This document shows positions 1 to 4,664 of a DNA stretch of 10,954 nt, piece after piece. Numbering within the stretch: the first letter of the stretch is position 1; each line of letters opens with the position of its first letter. The DNA comes from CAYSLZ01 sp964547295 (GTDB lineage Bacteria > Patescibacteriota > Microgenomatia > UBA12405 > JAHJSD01), in NCBI GenBank assembly GCA_964547295.1, contig CAZJMH010000024.1:1-10954 (forward strand), in the 5' to 3' direction. The position numbers and the translations under genes were made by a program. The notes under the pieces were generated by a model, which was not told the origin of the DNA, did not search any database, and was given only the letters and a program-made list of their open reading frames with translations.

Positions 1-258
1 TACTTCAATCGTCCGATCCCAAAACGGCATTTGTGAAGACAAGCATGACAAAAGCCGACCAGAGTTTTGAGCCAAACCCCCGTCGATTAAAACTTGATTA
101 CTTTTGTAAGAAACCAAAATTCCATCGCCCTGACCGACGTCACAAAAAACTAAATGCAAATTATCATCAGGCAAATTTATTACAACTAAAAGAGCCAAAA
201 CTACCAGCCAAAATAAAATTGCCAGCCAAAGCTTAAAGTTAATATTTCTCCTATCCAT
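1..258 (-). CDS. ComEC-type metallo-beta-lactamase domain protein, membrane-anchored (3' part outside window)
   Basis: Reading leftward from an ATG at 258, the frame is open for 86 codons to the window edge. A hydrophobic helix (residues about 10-27) precedes FCDVGQGDGILV (38-49) and LIDGG (57-61). These are the first motifs of the metallo-beta-lactamase domain found at the C terminus of ComEC/Rec2 DNA uptake channels, where VGQGD and IDGG begin the fold. The catalytic HxHxDH motif would lie beyond the window. The ATG overlaps the 3' end of the PaaX-like gene by 8 nt, so translation is probably coupled. A Shine-Dalgarno-like AGGAGA sits just after this ATG rather than before it, so the exact start is uncertain. 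The upstream ComEC gene in this cluster lacks this domain, so I infer that this gene supplies it in trans, facing the outside of the membrane. A free-standing hydrolase of the same superfamily is the alternative. Confidence 0.8.
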   Translation of the reverse strand, partial: MDRRNINFKLWLAILFWLVVLALLVVINLPDDNLHLVFCDVGQGDGILVSYKSNQVLIDGGLAQNSGRLLSCLSSQMPFWDRTIEV

Positions 259-925
259 TTGAGTTAGTTGCTTTGACAAACTTTACTATCAGCCGATTTA
301 AGGGCCAATTACTGGGCAATAAGCTAAATGGAACTTTTGGATGGTCTGAAATTTGATCCCAAAACTTTTTTTCTAATTCTGTGCTAACCTCTTCACTTTC
401 CTCTATCTTACCAATTAAACCAACCGCCTGCTTTTCCCATCGAGTTAAATCCCATAATCGCTGGACTATTTTTTTTGAAGATTGACCCTTTAAATGGCCA
501 ACTATAATAACCATATGACCAGGATCATCGACTTTTTTCCTTATCTTTTCGACAAAATCATCGACTGGCAAAGGTGAAACCCATAGCGAGCGCTGTAAAT
601 TTTTAAATCCCAGCTGTTCAAGCGAATACCTAATTTTATCCCTTAAGTTCCTATTTTTTTCCGGAATATCAAAGTTTACCATCCGCCATTTTTCATCCCA
701 AGGTTTGTTAATTAAACTATAGACACTTTTTTTTGGTAAATTCAATGAAAAGTCTAGACTTAAAATCTTTTCTTGGCGCAAATATTTTTTACTTTCCGAC
801 TTTGCCTGTCGAGACATACCAGAATGTTGATAAACCCAACTTGTGCTTTTAAAATAATCATCAAAAAAAACCAAAAAATCTTCGGCTAAGTGTAAAATTT
901 GAAGTAATCGACTTTTTCGGGCCAT
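251..925 (-). CDS. PaaX-like transcriptional regulator with Cas2-like core
   Basis: This 224-residue protein has the three-part layout of PaaX-family repressors. The N terminus (about 1-70) fits a winged-helix DNA-binding region. The middle (about 79-150) is a Cas2-like ferredoxin fold, with W80, RMVNFDIPE (81-89), LGF (105-107) and QRSLWV (111-116). The C terminus carries the family's LLPxxWP motif (202-208). Such proteins are often labelled CRISPR endonuclease Cas2 by automatic annotation, but no array or cas gene is visible and the extra N- and C-terminal parts argue for a regulator. The start ATG has a good ribosome binding site, AGAGGG, 5 nt upstream. The gene sits between the two halves of ComEC and has its own promoter-like sequence and palindromic repeats upstream. 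I therefore infer autoregulation and possible control of the DNA uptake genes. PaaX itself responds to phenylacetyl-CoA; no ligand can be inferred here. Confidence 0.82.
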   Translation of the reverse strand: MARKSRLLQILHLAEDFLVFFDDYFKSTSWVYQHSGMSRQAKSESKKYLRQEKILSLDFSLNLPKKSVYSLINKPWDEKWRMVNFDIPEKNRNLRDKIRYSLEQLGFKNLQRSLWVSPLPVDDFVEKIRKKVDDPGHMVIIVGHLKGQSSKKIVQRLWDLTRWEKQAVGLIGKIEESEEVSTELEKKFWDQISDHPKVPFSLLPSNWPLNRLIVKFVKATNSNG

Positions 926-936
926 CTATACCCTCT

Positions 937-965
937 AAACTACCACCCTGACGCCTAAATGTCAA
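937..965 (-). promoter_or_regulatory. Predicted promoter of the PaaX-like gene
   Basis: On the minus strand, TTGACA (965-960) is followed after 17 nt by TAGTTT (942-937), a perfect -35 box with a weak -10 box. The AGAGGG ribosome binding site (936-931) abuts the -10, so a start point about 7 nt downstream would fall inside or past it. The fit is therefore imperfect. Each 49-bp repeat upstream also carries a minus-strand TATAAT (991-986 and 1057-1052), which could serve as a -10 giving a leader of about 55 nt from the nearer copy. Confidence 0.4.
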
Positions 966-1009
966 CTTTTGTTCACGATCGTGGGATTATAACCAACTTA
1001 CTATCGGAT
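961..1009. repeat. 49-bp direct repeat, copy 1, with 10-bp palindrome
   Basis: This copy matches copy 2 (1027-1075) at 45 of 49 positions, with a 66-bp period. It contains the perfect palindrome CACGATCGTG (974-983) and a TATAAT on the minus strand. It starts inside the predicted -35 box of the PaaX-like gene. The palindrome and placement suggest a repressor binding site. The 66-bp period is not a whole number of helical turns, so the two copies would face different sides of the DNA. Confidence 0.75.
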
Positions 1010-1026
1010 GTTGGCCCAGGAGCAAC

Positions 1027-1075
1027 GTTAACTTTTGTTCACGATCGTAGGATTATAACTGACTTACTATCGGAT
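1027..1075. repeat. 49-bp direct repeat, copy 2
   Basis: This is the second copy of the repeat that lies between the ComEC membrane gene and the PaaX-like gene. Its palindrome is reduced to ACGATCGT (1041-1048) because the last G has become A. The GTTAAC at its edge replaces the GTCAAC of copy 1, so the TTGACA -35 box exists only at copy 1. Confidence 0.75.
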
Positions 1076-1090
1076 TATTTTTAATTTTAC

Positions 1091-1112
1091 TTATTAGAAT
1101 AGCATCTAATAA
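1091..1112 (-). terminator. AT-rich hairpin across the comEC stop codon
   Basis: Perfect 8-bp arms TTATTAGA and TCTAATAA enclose a 6-nt loop and overlap the TAG stop (1106-1108) of the ComEC membrane gene. On the minus strand an A-rich rather than T-rich stretch follows. This is a weak terminator candidate, or a transcript-end stabilising hairpin. Confidence 0.3.
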
Positions 1113-2404
1113 TCGGGGAAAAGTCGCTGATGATGAATGGGCGATTTTTTGGTTTTACCTTTTGTTGACTTAATGTGGAAAACTAATAAAATGCATAAAT
1201 AGAAGACGATAACCCCCCAAATCGGCATTGAAAAACTAACTTCTGTTAACGGCATTTGGCTAAACCAACGGACAACAACCACCGGCCACCACAGAATTGG
1301 ATAGATAATCAATAATATCAACCTACCCAAACCAGGTAAAAACAAGCCCAGCAAAGCGCTAATTCCACCCCAAGTTATCCTAGATACAAGAGGAAGAATT
1401 AAACCGTTGGTAACTGGTGCTAAAACTGATAATCGGCCAAAATGGTAAGCAATTATTGGAGTTACCATTAACTGAGCCGACAAGGTTTCAGCCAAATCTG
1501 CGCCAATTATTGGAATTGACCTCAACCTACTAAAAAACTTGCCGCCAATCATTATTCCTAATAAGGCAGCAAAACTCAACTGAAAGCTAATACTGGCAAT
1601 TAAATCTGGTTTAGCCATCAGCATTAGCCAGACAACAAAAGCCAAACTTCGCCATTGATAAAATTTTCTTCCAACCAACTGCGCCAGAAAAATAGATGTT
1701 AACATTAGTCCAGCACGAACAACCGGCGGCTGCCAACCCACCAGAGAAACATAAAGCCAAATAAAAACTATGCCAACAATCAACGCTGGAGAACGACCAA
1801 TTAGATAGGCCAAACCCTCGGCTGGCTTTTTAGCCGACACTGTTAAATTATAACCGCTGGCAACTATGATGTGTAAAGTGCCAGTTTGGCGTAATTGATT
1901 ATAAAACTTCTCATCCAAGCCTTTTTCTACTCCCAAAACAATGCCGGCTAATAAATCTGAGTAGGGATAGGGCAAGTTTTCAAGGTAAAAATTGGCTAAA
2001 TTTTGCCTAATCTGTCTTAATTTCTTTAAAAACCGGAATTTCAACGGCGCCTGATAGGTTGAAATGGCCGGATTTAGCAAACAATATTTTGAATTGCTTG
2101 ACTGCAGACAAGGACTAATTTCACCACTGATTAGAAAACAATCGCCAAAGTCATATTTTTTATCCAAGATAGTTTTAATTTTTATCCGCTGAAAATGATT
2201 TTGATAATAAAATGTTTGGGTGTCACGACCATAGTAAGGTTGATTAGTTAGGCAAAAATTGAGCACAATATTCTGCCCGAACTTAAACTGGCCTGCCAAT
2301 CGCAGTTCAAAAAAGAAGCGGAGAGCTAAAAAAAGCGCCAGAACGAAACTAGGAAAATATCTTTTAAAATTTTCTGCGTTTTTTTGTGTTAATTTCTTTG
2401 TCAT
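1106..2404 (-). CDS. comEC: ComEC DNA uptake channel, OB and Competence domains only
   Basis: This 432-residue membrane protein corresponds to the N-terminal two thirds of ComEC, the channel that carries single-stranded DNA across the inner membrane during natural transformation. After a hydrophobic segment (about 16-32) comes a DUF4131/OB-like region (about 40-120). The Competence domain follows, with TGTLHIIVASGYNLTV (174-189), VVRAGLM (228-234) and SISFQLSFAALLGI (271-284), plus several further membrane helices. The family usually runs to 600-800 residues with a C-terminal metallo-beta-lactamase domain. Here the protein stops after a basic tail, and that domain appears as a separate gene starting at 258. 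It begins 6 nt after the comEA stop, in the usual comEA-comEC order. No strong ribosome binding site is visible, so coupling to comEA translation is likely. The reading frame ends cleanly, so this looks like an evolved split and not a fresh frameshift. Confidence 0.9.
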   Translation of the reverse strand: MTKKLTQKNAENFKRYFPSFVLALFLALRFFFELRLAGQFKFGQNIVLNFCLTNQPYYGRDTQTFYYQNHFQRIKIKTILDKKYDFGDCFLISGEISPCLQSSNSKYCLLNPAISTYQAPLKFRFLKKLRQIRQNLANFYLENLPYPYSDLLAGIVLGVEKGLDEKFYNQLRQTGTLHIIVASGYNLTVSAKKPAEGLAYLIGRSPALIVGIVFIWLYVSLVGWQPPVVRAGLMLTSIFLAQLVGRKFYQWRSLAFVVWLMLMAKPDLIASISFQLSFAALLGIMIGGKFFSRLRSIPIIGADLAETLSAQLMVTPIIAYHFGRLSVLAPVTNGLILPLVSRITWGGISALLGLFLPGLGRLILLIIYPILWWPVVVVRWFSQMPLTEVSFSMPIWGVIVFYLCILLVFHIKSTKGKTKKSPIHHQRLFPDY

Positions 2405-2410
2405 TCCGAG

Positions 2411-3064
2411 CTAAATCGAAATTTGGTTTTTTATTTTTTCAAAAGTCTTTTCGCCGATGCCAGAAACAGCCTGAATTTCCTCAACTGACTTAAAGCCGCT
2501 GTTTTGATTACGATAATCAATAATTCGCTGGGCAAAACTCGGCCCAATCCCAGGCAGGGTTTCTAATTCCGCCTGAGTAGCAGTATTGATATTAATAAAC
2601 TGCTGGCTTTCTCCGAGAACACCATCCGAGGAGTCAGACAAGCTAACACCTCGGAGGTGTTCTTCTTGAAAATTCTCGGCAACTTCTTCCCGAGTTGGAA
2701 TATAAACTTTTTCACCGTCAATTAATTTCCTCGCCATATTAAGTTTTTTTTCTACCCAATCAGCATCTGCCTCATCTGAAAACCCGCCTGCAGCTGCCAC
2801 TACCTGATGAAGCCGACTGTCAGATTTCAACTCGTAAACACCCGGCCTATTCACTGCTCCCCGGACATCAATAACTAAATCCGGCGTCAGTTTGTCAGCC
2901 GCCTCTGTCCCCTCTTCCGCCTCAAAAAACTGAACATCACTGCCTTCATTCTCAAACTCAGAAAACATCCACAGACCGCCAAGTATAACCAGCCCTAAGC
3001 CAACGCCGATTAATCCGAAACGGCCGGACTTTTCCCACCATTGGTGAAGCTGAGAAGCTTCCAT
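2411..3064 (-). CDS. comEA: ComEA-type DNA-binding competence protein
   Basis: ComEA binds incoming double-stranded DNA at the outer face of the membrane and hands it to ComEC. From the chosen ATG the protein has 217 residues. It has one membrane helix (about 17-33), an SLBB domain (about 62-125, starting IDVRGAVNRPGVYEL) and two helix-hairpin-helix motifs at the C terminus (LPGIGP 170-175 and VSGIGE 200-205). The linker between SLBB and HhH (about 133-153) is encoded by copies of the dispersed CCTCCGAGGTG repeat and is presumably not structured. The frame stays open to a TTG at 3097. I prefer the ATG at 3064 because it gives a normal short cytoplasmic N terminus and lies exactly 6 nt after an extended -10 box. 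It is the first gene of a leftward competence operon. Confidence 0.92.
   Translation of the reverse strand: MEASQLHQWWEKSGRFGLIGVGLGLVILGGLWMFSEFENEGSDVQFFEAEEGTEAADKLTPDLVIDVRGAVNRPGVYELKSDSRLHQVVAAAGGFSDEADADWVEKKLNMARKLIDGEKVYIPTREEVAENFQEEHLRGVSLSDSSDGVLGESQQFININTATQAELETLPGIGPSFAQRIIDYRNQNSGFKSVEEIQAVSGIGEKTFEKIKNQISI
2611..2667. repeat. Dispersed CCTCCGAGGTG repeat inside comEA linker
   Basis: This stretch holds the near-perfect palindrome AACACCTCGGAGGTGTT (2645-2661), with 8-bp arms around one central base. On the minus strand it also holds GACTCCTCGGATGGTG, which shares CTCCTCGGATGGTG with the recombinase copy near 10906. AGGTGTTCTTCTT (2655-2667) recurs at 5796-5808. The reading frame is kept, and the insert falls in the hinge between two domains. 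Confidence 0.6.
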
Positions 3065-3070
3065 AATTAA

Positions 3071-3079
3071 AATATAACA
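3071..3079 (-). promoter_or_regulatory. Extended -10 box of comEA, leaderless start
   Basis: On the minus strand, TG-T-TATATT (3079-3071) is an extended -10 element. Its last base lies exactly 6 nt before the comEA ATG (3064), which places transcription start at the A of ATG. No convincing -35 box is seen at 17 nt; TTGCGG at 15 nt is the nearest match. Confidence 0.45.
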
Positions 3080-3088
3080 TAAATTACC

Positions 3089-3119
3089 CGCCCGCAACGC
3101 CTTGCTTACATGGCGGGCG
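3089..3119. repeat. GC-rich inverted repeat between divergent genes
   Basis: CGCCCGC (3089-3095) and GCGGGCG (3113-3119) form a 7-bp stem with a 17-nt loop. The pair lies between comEA and the plus-strand surface operon, just upstream of both predicted promoters. It stands out against the AT-rich surroundings and may be a dispersed palindromic repeat or an operator. Confidence 0.45.
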
Positions 3120-3130
3120 CGGCTTATTAC

Positions 3131-3159
3131 TTGTCACTTATTACTTATTACTTTATTAT
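3131..3159 (+). promoter_or_regulatory. Predicted promoter of the surface operon, leaderless start
   Basis: TTGTCA (3131-3136) is followed after 17 nt by TATTAT (3154-3159), five of six consensus bases in each box. The -10 ends 6 nt before the ATG at 3166, so the mRNA would start at the start codon. No ribosome binding site precedes this ATG, which agrees. The spacer is made of the TTATTACTTATTAC repeat. Confidence 0.5.
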
Positions 3160-3165
3160 TAAGCT

Positions 3166-3897
3166 ATGTGGTTAAACTTAGCTTTTTTAACAATTGCCAC
3201 CGTCTTAACCTGGCTGTGGACAACAACTGAGACCCTATCTTTCTATACTCTCCAGCTAATTGCCCTGTTAATCTTAATTTATTTTGTTAAAAATATCGCC
3301 CGCCGCCCACAACCCGCAACCGACAAATTAAAATATCTTGATTCAATAATTCTAACTATGGTTGTTTTGTTACTTATCTTTTCTACTGGCGGATTGGGAT
3401 CTCCGCTCTTTTTTCTTACCTATTTTTTACTCTTTGGAATTTCTTTTTTATTCCAACCTAAATTGGCAATAATTTATTCAGTAATATTAATAGTTTTTTT
3501 TGGAGTTCAATCCAACCTGGATTCAACTGATTATTTACTTAAACTCCTATCCCTCCTTTTAGTTTCTCCCCTAGCCTTGTTTTTTGGCCAACAGTTCCTC
3601 CAAAACTTGGCCGACAAAAACCGCATCAAAATATATAAGAAAAAATGGTTAAAAAATGAAAAATCATTAGAGAACCAAGAAACGAGTGCTCTTTTTTGGC
3701 TTTCTTTGAATTTTAAAGAAACAACTGCGGAGATTATTGAAATTAGCGCCACTTTACTTGCCAACATCTCCTCATTATCTCCGCACCAAGAAAACTCTAT
3801 CCGAAAAATAAAGAAAAAAGCAGAACTTCTTTTGACTGAAGGAGAAAAATTAAAAACTCTCATCGACAAGGAAACCGATTCCGCGCCAGCGGAATAA
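3166..3897 (+). CDS. Six-helix membrane protein with degenerate histidine kinase-like tail
   Basis: This 243-residue protein has about six membrane helices (3-19, 26-42, 58-73, 79-97, 99-115, 122-141) and a cytoplasmic helical tail. STGGLGSP (73-80) resembles the GGxxSPF-type loop seen in membrane sensor domains of some histidine kinases. Residues 175-237 read like a dimerisation/phospho-acceptor hairpin: LSLNFKETTAEI where active kinases have the SHELRTPL-type H-box, then LSPHQENSIRKI and a final LIDKETD. The histidine is replaced (N182-F183-K184-E185) and the ATP-binding domain is absent, so it cannot act as a normal kinase. It may be a sensor scaffold or may partner with another kinase. 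It heads the surface gene cluster, and the next gene starts 4 nt after its stop, so the two are probably co-translated. The function is not established; a plain membrane protein with a coiled-coil tail is the alternative. Confidence 0.75.
   Translation: MWLNLAFLTIATVLTWLWTTTETLSFYTLQLIALLILIYFVKNIARRPQPATDKLKYLDSIILTMVVLLLIFSTGGLGSPLFFLTYFLLFGISFLFQPKLAIIYSVILIVFFGVQSNLDSTDYLLKLLSLLLVSPLALFFGQQFLQNLADKNRIKIYKKKWLKNEKSLENQETSALFWLSLNFKETTAEIIEISATLLANISSLSPHQENSIRKIKKKAELLLTEGEKLKTLIDKETDSAPAE
3878..3895. repeat. Perfect palindromic repeat at gene end
   Basis: ATTCCGC and GCGGAAT form a 7-bp stem with a GCCA loop, encode the last residues DSAPAE of the preceding protein, and run into its TAA. 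It is much GC-richer than its surroundings and has no T-tract, so I read it as a dispersed palindromic repeat that supplies the gene's C-terminal codons, not as a terminator. Confidence 0.5.
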
Positions 3898-3901
3898 ATA
3901 T

Positions 3902-4621
3902 ATGAAAAAAATACTATTATCTCTAACCCTTATTACCTATTACTTATTACTTATTACCACCGCCAAGGCGGTGAACATGTCTTCCGACTCCTACAAAATC
4001 CAATGGGGCAACATCAATATTGGCGGCGGCAAAAAATCATCCACTGGTTACACAATAACTGACACCATCGGTCAAATTGCCCCTGGTCTTTATTCCTCAA
4101 CTGGTTTTAGTGTCCGGTCTGGCTTTCAATACATTTATACTCTTGTGCCTTTTTCATTTACTATTTCTGATTTATCAATTGATTTAGGCAGTTTAAACCC
4201 TCAAAATCCGTCAACAGATACCAACCAATTAACGGTTACTGCCGGCGGTGCCGGCGGTTACCAGGTTTTAGCTTTTGAAGACCATCCACTCCGATCAGAA
4301 GGCGGTATTGACATCTCCGACACCACCTGCGATACCGGCAATTGCGATGAAACTAATGCTGAGCCGTGGACACAAAATAATATTTACGGTTTTGGGTTTA
4401 ACATCAACGGCGACGATATTCCCAGCGACTTTGTTGACACTACCTATTTTCGCCAATTTGCTAACAGTGAATCCGGTGAAATACCGCAATCAGTAATGGT
4501 CGGCACTTCAGTAACTGAAACATCTCAAGCAACCGTCACTTACAAGGCCAATGTTTCGGCCACCCAGGCAACAGGAAACTATGAAACCGGAATAGTTTAT
4601 ATTGCTGTACCTACTTATTAA
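3902..4621 (+). CDS. Secreted beta-rich surface protein, WxL-like module 1
   Basis: This 239-residue exported protein has a signal peptide (1-23, cleavage likely after TAKA) and no C-terminal anchor. After a segment IQWGNINIGGG...GYTITDTIGQ (33-59) comes a domain (about 84-239) shared with the larger protein at 6125. The shared signposts are GSL, a GYxVxAxE-like strand, DTTCDTGNC (140-148), RQFAN (184-188) and a final GNYETGIVYIA (225-235). The two cysteines could form a disulfide. The next gene encodes an anchored protein resembling WxL-interacting proteins, so I infer that this is its displayed partner. The WxL signature itself is not present, and family membership is by architecture only. 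The start codon lies 4 nt after the previous stop with no clear ribosome binding site, suggesting coupling. Part of the signal peptide is encoded by a simple repeat. Confidence 0.7.
   Translation: MKKILLSLTLITYYLLLITTAKAVNMSSDSYKIQWGNINIGGGKKSSTGYTITDTIGQIAPGLYSSTGFSVRSGFQYIYTLVPFSFTISDLSIDLGSLNPQNPSTDTNQLTVTAGGAGGYQVLAFEDHPLRSEGGIDISDTTCDTGNCDETNAEPWTQNNIYGFGFNINGDDIPSDFVDTTYFRQFANSESGEIPQSVMVGTSVTETSQATVTYKANVSATQATGNYETGIVYIAVPTY
3942..3973. repeat. TTATTACTTATTAC repeat plus GC palindrome in signal peptide codons
   Basis: ACTTATTACTTATTAC (3942-3957) is an exact 16-bp copy of 3136-3151 in the promoter region of the same operon. It is followed directly by the palindrome CACCGCC-AA-GGCGGTG (3958-3973). 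The first copy also sits next to a GC-rich inverted repeat (3089-3119), so the AT word and a GC palindrome occur as a pair in both places. Here they encode the hydrophobic core and cleavage region of a signal peptide. Confidence 0.6.
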
Positions 4622-4638
4622 ACACTAATTATCGCAAA
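4621..4638 (+). repeat. Left 18-bp inverted repeat flanking the GxxExxY segment
   Basis: AACACTAATTATCGCAAA is repeated perfectly in inverted orientation at 5079-5096. It begins at the last base of the previous gene's stop codon. A third, partial copy (15 bases in direct orientation) lies at 7663-7677 in the signal peptide codons of the paralogous anchored gene. Confidence 0.75.
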
Positions 4639-4664
4639 TTTAAACGAATTATCACTAATAAAAA

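Noticed and set aside
33..236. Open frame of 67 codons on the plus strand
   Set aside because: The opposite strand encodes the ComEC-like VGQGD and IDGG motifs in a frame open to the window edge, so this is a shadow frame.
251..925. Cas2 and thus a CRISPR-Cas locus
   Set aside because: The Cas2-like fold is the middle of a longer PaaX-type protein with the LLPxxWP C-terminal motif; there is no repeat-spacer array or other cas gene.
961..1075. Short CRISPR array
   Set aside because: Only two units, 49 bp each with a 17-bp spacer, and a regulatory palindrome upstream of a repressor gene explain them better.
3531..3869. 112-codon minus-strand frame
   Set aside because: It lies wholly inside the membrane protein gene, has no start signal, and its composition follows from the complementary strand.
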